Assembly: GCF_003590095.1 (NCBI RefSeq)
Contig: NC_039493.1
Coordinates: 1,550,001-1,614,000 of the forward strand
DNA: 64,000 nucleotides
Direction: 5' to 3'
Origin: Trichoplusia ni
Taxonomy: Eukaryota; Arthropoda; Insecta; Lepidoptera; Noctuidae
The translations under genes were made by a program, and so were the position numbers. The notes under the pieces are model-generated. The model was not told the origin of the DNA, made no database searches, and saw only the letters and a program-made list of their open reading frames with translations. Below, one piece after another: positions 24,501-39,500 of this stretch (position 1 is the stretch's first letter; every line of letters starts with the position of its first letter).

Positions 24501-27500
24501 GTATTTACATAACAACATGTATTTATTCCGGTCTCGCGTAAATGTAGTATTCTTATCGTGACATTGGACGGTTCAAGGACTCGCGATAAATTATCTTTAT
24601 GTTATGTCACCGATTACTTTAGTTTCTAGACATTGTTATGCCTATATACAATTATCAATTGTGTTTATTATTGTTTTGCATTGCTAATGACGCTCCCTAT
24701 AGACGTGGTAGGCATAGCTCTTTTTAGTACGTAGTGCAGGGTTTCTTTTTTGTATTCATTACCGACCCGACCGATATCTCGGACTTACAACGACTAAAAG
24801 CTCCCCGGAACCCTCTACTGTCTACCCTACTGCTTAAGTCAGAGTCACGGGATCGCTTAAGCAGTGTAATTGGCCCGGAGTGTTTTCGGGGAATCGTTTC
24901 TACGTACCACAACTTCAACCATAATTTAAAGTAGAACTGTTATAATCGTGGAGCTCCACATGTTGGTTCGTTGATGGTTGGTAAAACGATAGCTTTTTGT
25001 CCACTATGGTCATGATTGATTTCACCCATGAAAAAACGTAGCGATATACATATAGATAGAGTCGATATTGCAGACAATAATCAAACAAAAACAACCGGTT
25101 CTCCGCATACCGCATCCAGACATGTCAATATAATATTACACAACTTTCACACAACGCCATCTAGTGTCAAACTAAGTGAAGCTTGTATTACGAGTACTAG
25201 ACAACTGATAAGCATTGCGGTGATATGGCGAGAGCAATGACTCAGTACTTGGCACCGCGTCGAGTGGGAATGACATCATCTAGTCTGTGACGAGCTGTAA
25301 TCGGCAGCGGCGAATAACGACCTTGGATAAACATACCTAGTTGTGAACTATAACTGTTTTAGTGAACTTCTAGTTCACAACTATGTGTTTTACTCTTTCA
25401 TTCTCAACTTATATACACCTTTATATGTTACAAGAAATTAATGTCCTTTTACAAGAAATTTGGTAGTAAGGTATGGGTAGAGACTAATTCATTTTTGATT
25501 GGAAGTTTTTAAACTTTCATGAACTTCTGGGATACCCTAAACATAAAATAATAATCTTGTCATTTAGTGAAGTTAAGACAGGGAAAGAGAAACCTAATAA
25601 ATGAAAAGTTACATAAGTACCTGGAGTTTATTTAAAGGAAACCATCAAATTGTTTGTCTATGTTTTAATAGCTGTTTCCCGCCGGAACGTCCACTACAAG
25701 TAGAAAATATGAATACAAAATCGGGATAAAAAAAAACTTAACGTTATAAACTATCTGCTCGACAAAGTTCCGTTTAAATCCGTTCAGTGGTTTACGCGTG
25801 AAAGAGGAAAAAACATCAAGTTTAGATAAAACAAGTCTCTTTGCAACAAACCTCCTTTCAAGGTTCTAACTGAACTAATTCTAAAAGGCAGGACTTTTTT
25901 ATCTTTTGATTGACGCCCTGGATGGTTTAGGTTCAGATTTCATTCCGGTACAACGAATTCACAATCACTTAGTCTTATAATGGTTTCCTCCGTACAAAAT
26001 AATACACAAAACTTGAAACAAAACCTCTATAAACACATTATTACCCGCGAGACTAACGCAAGACTTGTTTTGCCTAAGATTTCCCCTGAGTACTTGCTTT
26101 ACGTTCCAGCTTTTATAATCAAGAGTCCGTCCTTTGATGATGTAACAAAATGAATATAAGACGAATGGGGATGATAACTGGGGTAAATAGCACTTTGGCA
26201 TCGTTAAAAATTAAATTGCATGCAAAATAATCTATACTTCTATTACTAATATATAAAGCTGAAAAGTTTGTTTGTTTGAACGCGCTAATCTCAGGAACTA
26301 CTAGTCCAAATTGAAAAAATATTTTTGTGTTGAATAGACCATTCATCGAGGAAGGCTATAAACCATCATGCTGCGATTAATAGGAGCGAAGATACAATGG
26401 AAAATGTGAAAAAAACAGGGCAGGTATAAATCATAACTTATATATTCTACCCACGGGGACGAAGTCACGGGCAACAGCTAGTTATTTATAACAATAGAAT
26501 AATAAAAGGACGGGAAACGGATATTCAACATAGTCAATGAAGTTCGGTTTAGCGGGCATCGTAAATTTTAACTCTCTTTATGTTTTCCTCAACTGTGTAA
26601 CAAAAAAATAGAAAAACCTTTTAAGTCTATCAAATAAATAATTTAAGAGTATAACACTTTATCATCATCGGCCTAGCCTTTTCCCAACTATGTCTGGGTC
26701 GGATTCCTGTCTAACCGGATTCAGCTCAGTACCACTGTTTTACAAGGAGCGACTGCCTATTTGACCTCCTTAACCCAGTTACCGGGCAACACGATACCCC
26801 TTAGACTGGTTGTCAGACTTTTCAAGCTTCTGAGCAACTACCAGAAACGACTATCAAAGATGTATGAATAATAGCCGGGACCAACAATTTAACGTACCTT
26901 CCGAAGCACGGAGGAACTCGTTATGACAAAGAAGGTCAGTTGATCACCCATGCTGCTAGAGAATAACACTTTATGTTTGCCTTTATCTTAACAGTAGACA
27001 TTTGCAAAGATAAACTGCTTTAAAGTTTAGGAGGGCTTGTGACGTACTAACCAATCAAAATTTATACGTAGAAGTGACTTTATGTCGTGAGCTTAATTTC
27101 TTCGCGTTAAAGCGTTCTCTAGCCATAGTCCGAGATAATAGGAAGGGAGGCCTTTGCCCTGCAGTGGGACGCTAATGGCTAGCGATAATAACAATAATGT
27201 GTGACGTCACGCCAAGTTCCATTCACTGTAACTTGATGAATTTATGTTTGCGGGACAAAAGAAAATATACTAGTGATGGACCGCATGTGGTTAATTGTAA
27301 AATTCAATTCATTTGTATTATGTACTAGCTTTTCGCCCGTCGCTCCGCCCGCGTCGAGGTCGGTTATATCGCGTTTCCAAGAGAAATCTTCAAAAGTCCG
27401 GGATAAAAACTATCCTATGTTCTTTCTCAAGGTCAACTCTATCTCTATACCAAATTTCATTAAAATCAGTTCAGTGGTTTAGACGTGAAAGCGTAACAGA

Positions 27501-30500
27501 CAGACAGAGTTACTTTCGCATTTATAAGTATAATTAGTGCTTGTCTGTTGCATTGTGCAGTCTGGGTGTCTTTGTGAATCCCCCGCTATAAAAGGCTTAA
27601 TCCTTATCCTTAAAGTTTTAAAAGTTTTTGTGCCTATTGTCACTTGTCAGGTTATTATCAGGTAACTGAACGGAATCGTTTCAAGTTATGTTTTATTGCA
27701 ACATAATAATGCTTTAATTAATATGTCTTACCACATGTCATGAATGAAGTAATTTTATTAAAGGAACTTCCAATAAAATTACGTAATTGGGAAACTGTTT
27801 GTAAACCGGTTTGAACCGACGTAACAAACATTAATAACAATCCATATTTACTGTAATTACAAGAATAATTCATAATAATTTATTTCCTGGAAATTAATAG
27901 GAAAAATTTAATTATATTCCAACTTATTAGGTCATTGATCAGTTTCAAATTGAGTTGAATTAAAATGTCTTATTTTTTGTTGGCTACGTTAGTTTCAGGA
28001 ATATTTAGCATTGTTTGTGTTAGTTTACAGTTACAAAATACTCTTGTAATTGGCCTAGTGCCTCTAATTGATGCACAGATACGTGCATCAACTACGAATA
28101 TACCACTGAGTTGAGTGGTATAGGTCACCACGCCAAACCCACGGCCCACGTCGTATCGCGGATTTGATTACCGAAAATAAAAATAATATAATATGATGTA
28201 CAGGATGAAGAAGGACGAAGCTTTCTGGGTTTTTTTATCTTGAAACTTCGGACTATTTGTTAAATTGACCATCATTGCTTTCCAAACGAGGCATAACAAC
28301 AATAATTATTGATATCAATTTATCATTGAACAATAATCATACAATTTAAGGCTTAAAAACGAGGTTCTTCTGTAATTTTCTTAAAGAATCCCATTAAAAT
28401 ATCAAAATTTTATCAAACGATAATTCTTTGAGTTTTGGTGTTTCTTACAGGAAACTCGTGTCATAACGTACCTCTAGAAAATGATGTAACGTAAGTATTT
28501 GAAATATTTACTAGTGTCTAACCTAACCTAAAAACTACACAATGATATTGCCTTGATTTCATTACTGCCTTTTCGTATAACTATTGAACTATAGATCAAA
28601 AACTAGGATGTTATTTTTGGTACAACTTCATTTACCACCCACCAAATTCATGATCGTAATTACCATTTCTTAAACTTGTTTTTCATTTTTACAGCGGCCA
28701 TTGAAAAACATAATCAAGCCGTCACATTAACACTTTCATTACCACTACGATTTTCACGATGATTACTCAGATGCCGCCTACATTTTACGTTGGACTCGCT
28801 AGGCGAGTCGCCGGCACTGCAACATGAATTGCATCGACTCGCCACGCGAGTTCAGTGGCGTTGGGTTAGGGTAAAAACAATGTTTTGTTATTTTTGTGGC
28901 CATGACAGTCTATGTTGCCTGTTTAACGCAATTAAAAAGTGTTTAACTAATATACGGTGTAATTTAACATATAAAAATGGCAAGAAACACTGCAGATAAA
29001 AGAAAAGGTATGTTTGTTTCGTAATTTATGCTGTGGTTGTCAATCTTATAAATAGTGGTAACTGTTTAGGTTATATTTTGAATATTTAATATTGTTTTAT
29101 AAACAGGTTGTTTTTAAATATAGTTTAAAAGACAGTAAAGTTTTAAAATGTTTATTGTGAAGTTTCGAAGAACGTTTATATATGTTATGATTATTCAATT
29201 TGTTATGTTTTAAGTAAAATTATATTTTAAACTAGCTGTTGCCCGCGACTTTGTCTGCGTGATTTTCAAGATGTGAAAAACTAAGAAGTTTAATAATAAC
29301 GATCATCGCAAAAATGTAATGCAATATTGAAAATGAAACATTTTTTTTACATTTTAAACTTCCTTTTTTATTTCTAAATTATAAGTAATCTTGAGCGGCC
29401 CAAAGACTATCAAATGTTTAAATCAAACACATTTCATCGTTTACGATACTATCCTGGTGTCAAATATTTCACAGCTGTTTTAATGACTTTTTCTTATTTA
29501 ATCCCAAAAAGAGGTCTATAACTTTGACATATCTGCCTGCCTGTCTGTCAGTGACATCATAGCTTTCGAACAAATTGAACTATTTTAATTTAAACGTGAA
29601 TTATGTGCAAGTGTTCGTTTAGACATGTTTGACAAATCGAGCCGTTTAAAAATGGGGGGGTTGCAAGTAAAAAATAATAACACTTCTGCCAAAAAATGTT
29701 TTACTTTCGAGGGTTTTCCATTTTTTAATTGGAAAACCCTTGGTGGGTTATGATTTTCGAGCACGTCTGTTCTTGGGACGGCCTACACCTGAAATTGCTA
29801 GACGGATTATGACAGTGATTATGAGGTACCTATCATAAAATTGGAACAGTGATAGCCAGACAGTTATTATTTTCACACACGATGTTTTCAGACGATATAA
29901 AGAAGATGTCAAATTATTTTTGTGGACGGAGCTGGTGAAGGGAGAGTCAGGCTCGGTAACTGTGGATTTTACATAGTGTCATAAGATATAAGATTTTGCA
30001 AAACTGCGCCCAGATAAACGGTTTCCTGAAACACGTTTGATTGCCCTCTTAATATTAAAACTAATCTTCCTCACAAACATTTGGACTATTTCTAAAATAA
30101 AAAAGGTGGGAAACGTGTTATCTTGACCCCCTGGTGTTTTGATCATGATTTGCCTTTAAATTGCTGATAAATAAATAGCGTGATAATAAAAAAACTATCA
30201 GACAACCCTTTTTTTTAAATTGACAATGACAAAAATCTAAAGTATAGGATATGTGTAATTTGTGATGTTACGACAAAGCAAAATCTATATCTATATACTA
30301 ATATATAAAGCTGAAGAGTTTGTTTGTTTGAACGCGCTAATCTCAGGAACTACTGGTCCAAATTGAAAAAATATTTTTGTGTTGAATAAACCATTTATCG
30401 AGGAAGGCTTTAGGCTATAAACCATCACGCTGCGACTAATAGGAGCGAAGATACAATGGAAAATGTAAAAAAAAACAGGGCAGGTATAAATCATAACTTA

Positions 30501-33500
30501 TATCTTCTACTTGTATTTTATTCGTTAACCTACCTGACGATCATTGAAGTAAAATACCTACCGTCATCCCTACTGCATAAATGGAACTTAAATAAAGACT
30601 ACATGAGGTTAGTTATGAGGTTACGCTGTCTATACCGACAGCCAAAATGAATTTTCCAGACATTGTATGACGGATGTAAGTGCTGATAGCTACACGCTAT
30701 TATCAGCCTTATTGGGGAAATTTCCAAAAATATGTTCCTAATCCTCGTCGGCTTAGCTTTGGGATCTCAGAAACTCATTCAGTCTCGTTCCTTCCCCTGT
30801 TTTTACCAGGCTACGAAAGAAGAAAATTTTAAATAAGTAGAGATTTCAACAAATTATTAAAGGATTTCTTGGAAGGACCACGTGTGGTGTTACGAGAGCG
30901 GATAGAGTAATAAATGAGAATATAAGGGGAAGTTTGAAAGTGGCACCGGTTACAGAGAAACTACGTGGTAACCGGCCGGTATGGGCATGTTATGCGGAGG
31001 AATGAAAATCATGTGATAAGGAAGGCGTTAAGCATGGATGTGGATGGATATAGGGGAAGAGGACGACCAAAGAAACGATGGATGGATTGTGTGAAAGACG
31101 ATATGGCTGTAAAGAGTGTTTCTTGTGAGATGACGGCCGATAGGAAGGTGTGGAAGAAGATGACATGTTGCGCCGACCCCAAATAAAATAATTGGGATAA
31201 GGGCAGAGGATGAGGATGATGATGACCACGTGTGCGGTCTCTGTAATGGCGGATGTAGACTGATCAAATCGTTAAAATGTTGAAAAATCCCAGGTATCAG
31301 TAAACATTGTTCTGTCAATAGATACATAATGTCAAAAACCGTCTAGCGTACGGTCTTATTCATTGATAGGTTTGGTCGTACAGATCTTTCACATTGCATA
31401 CCTATTATGCAGTTTTATGCAAGTTTTCTGGGCTTTTTTATCCGAAATACTTTTGGCCTATGTAATGTTGCAAATTTAAGAAAACATTATTTCATTGTTT
31501 GAAAGGCTTTTTTTTGTTTGAATGTTTATATTTTTGTTGCTAGTTGTTACAGATGAACCAAGGTAATAATTAACTGTGTCGTTCAGTAATTTATTGTTGC
31601 ATATTTATAGATGAGATCAATGTGAACTACATGCAACTTTGGGTTGAGTGTCACTACGAATGTTTTGATCTTGAAGACATAGGTATATACTCATATCGTA
31701 AATAAATACAAAATCTATCACGGCATTCCACATTTGAACTTGAGTCATTTTAGTACATCAATAAAAATAAAAATAATTTAAGTTCCTTTCTTTCAAGAAT
31801 GTACCGATTACGGTAACAATTGCATAAAAAAACGTAATAGTTTATGTTTCTTTTATTTTACTTGTGAAATAGTAGCAGTAGGCCTATATCAGACTTGAAA
31901 GAGAATGAAATCACTAATTTTGTGAAAATGATTTATTTTCGAAAAATCCTATTATTGCTCTGCCAAAATTCTTAAGATAAATAGCGTGATGTTTTTTGTG
32001 TAAATTGATGACCGTGCTGCCTACTACTCAATGGGGTGAAAATACACCTCATAATTGTATTAAACGATGTTACGGGTGAGTCCAAATATTTAAAACTTTA
32101 CTGCTCATGCCCCCTGCATAGTAGCGTTATGGTTTTTGTATATTTGTTGTATCATGTCTACGATAAGGTTCATGCAAAATTTGAACGAAATATATTCAGT
32201 AGTTTATGAGATAATTTGATATTTGTTTATAGATATAAAAGGCTCTTGCTCACTCCCTGTAACGAAAAGCGAGATAATAAGTAAAAAGTATGTTGACCGG
32301 ACCTCTTGTTGATATTCTCTGAAAATATGAATCAAATCTATCCAGTACTTTCCGAGATCTTTCCGGACATACATACAGACAAACAGACAAACAGACAAAC
32401 AGACAAAAATTCTAAAAATTATAATTTCGGCATCGGAATCGTTCGTAGACCACCCTGCAATTATTCTTTATTAAAAATATTCAATGTACAGTTTTTACTT
32501 TTCTACAATTTTATTATATGTATAGATTCGTTCGAAATTTATTAAGAACATAAGACAGCACCCGCGCTATCGCCCACCCTTCACCGCTTCCTAAGTGCTT
32601 TAGATGTGATGAAGAAACGGCGCAACAAACTCCCCAGCAGCACGCTGCCACAATATAATATAAACCAATTACATACATACATACATGAATTGAATATGAA
32701 GGAAGTATTCCAGTAGTCCATTCCTTTGCCTATGTAATAACACGAAATTCGAGCCCTACAAGATGTAGAACACAATCCGCCGTTGTTTTGCAAGTGAATG
32801 TGACTTTTGGTAAAATGAAAATAAAAGTATCTACCATAATTATATATGTTTCGTTAATAAAAGTTTGAGATTCTATGTCAGTGAACTCGCCTAGCGAGTT
32901 CAAGGCATTGCAGAATAGTTTATTTTCTTTCGATTATAAACTGGGTCTGAGCACCCGGCCCACCACGTAATTCTTTAGATTAGGGTATATTTGGTCTTCA
33001 GTATTATTTTAAGCAAAAAATACACATGCATTTTGGAAAAAAACAGCAAACTCATTGAACTCGCCAGGCGAGTCTACGGCACTGGAATAAAATTTACGTG
33101 GACTCTCCGGGAGAGTCGGTGGCACTGAACGTGTTAAGGAAATCGATCCTCGCGATGCTGCGGGGGTTTCTCGAACATTCAAGTCACATGCACAAAGACT
33201 CCCGGACAACAAATACTTGTTCTACACGGGGATCGAACAAACAACACGTCGCACTCAGTCAGATTTAGCGTTGCTATTGTGGTCTACATGCTTAGAAAAC
33301 GAATTATGTCATGATATTGCAGCATTATGTGGCATACGCACTATAATTGAAATTCAAAGTATTTAAGACACAAAATACGGACAGAAATATATGAAGTCAC
33401 TATGACAAAGAGTATTGCACAATTGTACGGTTACATCGGCTGTTACATCATATCAGATTATAGGAATTCTCAAAACAACATAGAATAAAAACATTGACAA

Positions 33501-36500
33501 AGTTGTAACAATTATAAATAAAAAACTACAAAGACATCCATAGGAGTAGGTATAAGTTATTTTATGATCTGCTTAAACCGTATTTATAAATTAGTATTGT
33601 CCCGTTTTTTTCATCGAATTGACTATCGATACATAATCATATACTTTTTCCGCACTATATCTATACTAATATATAAAGCTAAAGAGTTTGTTTGTTTGTT
33701 TGAACGCGCTAATCTCAGGAACTGCTGGTCCAAATTGAAAAATTATTTTTGTGTTGAATAGACCATTCATCAAGGAAGGCTTTAGGCTATAAATCATCAC
33801 GCTGCAACTAATAGGAGCGAAGATACAATGGAAAATGTGAAAAACACAGGGCAGGTATAAATCATAACTCATATCTTCTATCCACGGGGACGAAGTCGCG
33901 GGCAACAGTTAGTGTATAAATAAAGTCACATTACAAGACGCTACAGTTATTAGCGATAGTAACGCTGGTATTTAGCGTTGCTAAAATTTAAGTCGACTGC
34001 GTTTTGATATAATTTATTTGGAAAGCTAGTTTCACGAAGTAGACTTTTGTTATCTAGAATTGTAAATGAAACTTTTATAGGGCGTCAACATGGGTAAATA
34101 TGGAAAAGCATTGGTTTTGGGGAATAAAAGGGGAACCTCTAATCAGCGGGGGCATTCAAAATCAAAATCATTTTTATTTTATTTAACGTAGGCTGAAGCA
34201 CTTTTAAAACGATGACTCTAGTTGCATGGTTCCAAAATGTCATTCCTATGGAAAGCTATGAAGAAGAAACGGTAAGAAATTCAATAAGTAACTCTTTTCT
34301 AAATAAATTATTACATTATAATCTCATGCAAAAACACCTACCTACTAGCAAAATAGTAAGATTTTTTGTAAATTTTATGGGCTAGGATTGGTTGAATTAA
34401 AAAGAAAGTCAATGAAATTCTTTCACTGTTCTAAGACTTTATGTCTTAGAACATAAAGTTAACAAATGAAAAATCACCTGTTGAGTTTGTTTCAGTTGCT
34501 TGGCGACGCTCGGCGGCAACATTTGATACAAGAGAGAATCACTCAACTCTTTCTCATATTCTAGTTCTCTTGCTTTCTCTGCTAAATTCCTCGCGTACAC
34601 CTGTAAATAACATCGCAACGTAAATAAAACATAAGTAATGAACACAAAGAAAACAACTACAATCGCTATTAAGTTATATATAAGACTTTTATACATTATG
34701 GAGCGAAATAAAGTATTGAGTATTGAGTATTTATTTTTAAATTCTAACCAATAGCTGTCCTGCAGTTTTGAAGTACATCTGTGAGCTGGAATTGTACCAA
34801 TTTTAATTTTATTGTTAAAATAGTTTCTTGCCGGTTCTTTTGTATCGGACATTGACATTTTGGAACCGCGCCCTTAGAGTTTGGTTGTAATATAATGTTA
34901 GTTAAGGGCCTGTTTTACTCCTGCTAAATAAGACGTTTAAGATGTGCCATGTACATTGGTGTAAAGTACAGTACAGTAAAATAGCTTGAACAGTATGAGT
35001 CAATTTCAAAAAACCCTTGTTCTGTAATTTGTCGGTGTTAAAGTAGCTAATCTCCTAGTAATATAATTATTCATACAATCTAATAAAGGGTTGGGAATGC
35101 TAAGTAAATGAGATATTCTATTGCACAACCAATTTCTTCCATTACAATCTCCAGAAATCCATACTTTAAGTTTACATTACATCAAAACAAGAACAGTTTC
35201 ACGTTAGAGAGCATTGAACTGCCTTCACCTCAGTCTTGGAGTTCGTTCATGTAAGCCAAGGTTGTTGTGTATAAATATTTGTTACGCAACCATTAATCGT
35301 TGTCGATGAGGAACAACGTTTCAAAGCGAACAAACCCGTCATTGGAACGCTGCCAAAACGATCCGACCCTGATTCCACACAGCGCGCGGTACGTTGATGG
35401 ATGAATGGGCGCTTATGTATATAGCAGTTTAATGCGTTTGGTTTATAAATGTTTTGAATATGTTAAGCAAAATGTTTACTATACGTTCAAGAGATGCGAT
35501 GGGGTTTCGTATAATACCATCGAGATTAGTGACAAGCGGTAATGTTAATACACTTAAGCAACTTGATCGAAAATAACACTTATCTAAGCCCAAACGGAAA
35601 CATTAAAATAATTAAAAATGATAGAGTGTTCGATCATTCCAGTAACGACGACATCTAAATTTGATCACGTGAATAAACTACATTGTAGAGCAGAGTGACA
35701 TCATGACCAAGTGACGTAGTGACCCACTCCCTCTTACCGACCTCCGCGGCACACATGCAAGCGCACGCGCAGCGCTGCGTCATCGACCCTCATAATAATG
35801 AACTCACACAGGGGCAATTGGCAACGAGTGTGTACCATTTTGAGCTTGAACATGGAAAGTCAGAACATTTTAATGATCGCAACTCGAATACTCATTTCTA
35901 AGAAATTGGAAATGGCCGTTTATTATGTTAGCCTAGTTTTGTAAGAAGAACTGTACTGTACTGTTTTTTTAGTCATGAACATTCTTCACCGTGGATTTGA
36001 CAAAGGGACTTTCAATAGATAAATCCACCAGATCCTTAATTTTTCATCTTTTTCACCAGGACTATAAAATGACCTTAAAAAGTGCCGCCATTTTGGACCT
36101 AGCGCACATAACCTCTTTTCAAATTCTGCGCGAGCGCCGCGTCAGTGCTATATTAAAGACGTCACGTGCCCTTGCGGTGAACGATATGTATCCGATGTGT
36201 CATTGACTCGAGGAATTCCCATCTGTTATACAGGCGGAACAAGTTGTTGAAATGAAACTACTTTTACGGATTGTCGTTAGTAATTTATATTTGAAGGTAA
36301 TTCCTTAATTATTGCTTTAATTGCACCGACCAAATACATCGGCGCTTTAGGATTAGTCGGTAAGAGTCTATCAATACCCTTTTCCTCTACCTATGCAGAG
36401 ATAGTCCATGAGGATTTCAAGAAAAACCTAAGAAGAAACTCTCCCCGAACACATTTACCTGTATAGTGTTGACTGCGTTCCGTACTAGTGCTATTATGAT

Positions 36501-39500
36501 CGGTGACACCACACACACCAGTATCAATATTCCAGCGCAGACCACCTCTGATCTTCTGGCTTCTGTAAGACTCTCTGTGACTCCATCCCTAGAATAAAAA
36601 ACAATATTGTCATCAGCTCTTACCATGTCAGGATCTCCGCATAGAGCCTCAGTTATATTCCATTTGTTTAGGTCTTAAAATTAGGTGAAATGTCTTTTTG
36701 GGTCTAAAATTTACTCACTAAATTAAACGCTTCTGGAAACCAAGGTTACGCAACTTAAATATATCACTCGTTTGTTATTACCTTAATGTAAGTTTATAAA
36801 TAAATGAATCAATTACAAATAGTAAGGTAGGTGACTTAGGGTGCTATCTAGTCTAATAATTGACACTCAAGAGTTCAAGTCGATAGCCTAGTTTGAATTA
36901 ACTATTTTTATTGTGGAGTCTCAAAACTAACCTACTGGAGATGTTACTGGGATGTGTTAATCCAGGTTATAATTGTCTGCCCACCTCATCGCTGGCTATA
37001 TAGCACCAACGACGTTACATTTCAAATTTTACACGTAAATTAATTATTTCATCATAATTACAGCTCAGGAACATAGGTTTTCATGATGTCATCGTCTGCG
37101 GTCAATAAACGGTCATTAGCTTGACGTTCCACTAAGGGTTTCAAATACAGGTAAAATCAATATTTTTTTTGCTCACACCTATAGAAATGGTATATTAACA
37201 TAGTTCTTAGGGAAATAAAAACGTAAAACAATAGTTCTTGTTTCCCTGTGTCGTGTAAAATTACGTAATTTACCTACATACATATGAAGCAATAGTTAGC
37301 AAGTTATTATAGGACCGTATTCAGGTAAGTTAGAATTAAAGGCAGACCAGATAAAAATAACAAAAAATAAGCAGTAAACAGCACTGTCTAAAAACTTTTT
37401 TCATTAATATACAAAGACTTTCATTATTATTCGCGAAATATCTACAGCCGTACTCTACTCTCTCAAAAACATGACAAAACTCAAATGGAAACGTCACATA
37501 ACTTTAGACATCAATGTCGCAAGAAAGTGAAAACTTTATAAAAAAACTTCCGATTATCATAATTTGTATGCTTTATGCTATGAAAATTTTATGTCATTTA
37601 CATGATAAAGATTAGTGCTTACAAGAATATCAGATAGTTTATCTTTGGGCGCGGTACCATGTGTAGGTTACCATTGTTATAATCCTCATCATGCATTTGT
37701 GTGTCGTGGCAAGTTTTATTTAATCAACTTCCGCAATAAGAAGTTAAATTCTTGGGTTTCGCGAATTTTACAAACATTCAAGTCACACGCACAAAGACAC
37801 CCAAAGTCCAGTGATTTCAACCACTCTCGGCTGACCATGCAGAATCCGAATTGAACTTGTCCGTAAATTTTGAAATAAAAAATCTAGAATCCATCTAACA
37901 GAAAACGAAAACATTTGACATGACCGGCTTGAAGTTTTACAGATGTCAAAGTCATTGAAAACCCATTAGAATTTGCTCTGAAGTGGTTTGTTTACAATAT
38001 TATCTACAAACCTATGTTACCGACTTAACTTAACCACTATATATTCTATGGTTAGTAATTAATTTTTGATCTTGCACGTGTATCTGTTGGCGATCAATAA
38101 ATAACAAAAATAAATTTCTGTTCAATACCTTATACACAAGCACGGGGCCCAAAATTGTCCCTTTACGAACTCTTTAAGAAGTATAACATAAAAAGCTACA
38201 AAGCTTAAAATGACATGCATTTCGTCACAGATTGAAAAGTGTACATTCCTTTACGCAAGACATGTTTCATTTGCCACCTGATGTACTGAACAATGATCAG
38301 TCAACCAAAAGACGTGTGAAGATAACACACGGTATTCCTCAACGTGTCAACGGGATGGAAAGTGCACTCGGTGCAAAGAGATAACAGTGTTCAATACAAC
38401 AACACTCCAGGATGTACTAGTGGGGTTATATTAAAAGAAGATGTTCGTAGAAGTCAGAATTTTGATTTTTTTTGTGCTAAAGTTCGTTCTCATGGGATAG
38501 TATCGTATGTTACCAGGTTAACAGGCAAGAAGAATGCTTAGCTGTTTCGGAAACATATATTGGGTGGACTGCCTAATCATTATTATGAGAATTAAAAAGT
38601 ATATTTTTCAGGTCAAAGACAAAAACAAAAATATATTAGCTGTTTTTGAAGTTATTCTTTTCCGTTCACACAAGTGAGCAAGTGAGGTTCAAAATTTCAG
38701 CGGATTTTGTTGAAACCCGTTGCATATGTTCACTTAAAATATTTGTTTGTCTAGTATAAGTGAATTTGCAGTCTAGCCATCATAATAGCGGCGCCAGAAC
38801 AAGACACGATGCGATCTTATGGGTTACGCAATTATAAACTGATATTACAAAACGAGTCATAATTGTTAACGATAATATACAGTAACATATACATATACAT
38901 ATAAGGCAGTGTACACATGCGTATTGTATTTAGAGTGCCTTCCCTGATAATTCTCTCATTCTAAAGCCAGTATTTTATTTAACATGTACCTGAAACAAAT
39001 AACAATATTACAAAGTTTAGAACGTAGATTAGATGACTGCACGGATAAGCGAAAGGTTGATATCACCAAGTGAAACGAGACGTGTAGCTTGTTCGATCCC
39101 CGTTCATTACAAGCTTTTGTGTGATCCACGAATGCTTGTCCTGAGTCTGGGTGTCCTTGTGCATATGACTTGAATGGTTGTGAAAGCCCCGGTACACAAG
39201 GATTAAATTCCTTTGTGGGAGTCCTTATTATCTTAAAGTACTGTCTAGAATAATAATACATGTAATCGGAATACAGATTATTATTTATAGATAGCTCCAC
39301 TTATATAGGCACTACAATCAATTATATTAAATGAAGCATGAATAAAACATTGCTACCTTGTAATTGTATGAAATTATATGTTAAGTGCATGTAATAACAC
39401 CTATTGCAATCTTTATTGTTATAATATTCGCACGATATAAGTCGTCTAATGCATTTGTTTTTCTACCTATGGCGGCGACCACACGGTGACAGTATTCTAA

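Larger units (their letters stand above)
28731..33133. mobile_element. Degenerate 4.4 kb piggyBac-like (TTAA) element
   Basis: Flanked by TTAA at 28727-28730 and 33134-33137. Ends CACTTTCATTACCAC and (reverse complement of the right end) CACGTTCAGTGCCAC agree at 12 of 15 positions. Both ends carry palindromic subterminal units. The interior has no intact transposase frame and holds a Helitron, a LINE fragment and other repeats. TTAA duplication points to piggyBac, but no transposase similarity was established. Confidence 0.55.

Noticed and set aside
30965..31186. Free-standing gene for a basic 73-residue protein
   Set aside because: It is the C-terminus of a LINE reverse transcriptase with the usual GAT tail. 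No catalytic part or start region.
34439..34858. 139-residue open frame as one coding unit
   Set aside because: Only 34478-34600 is exon G. The part upstream of the acceptor is intron that happens to stay open.
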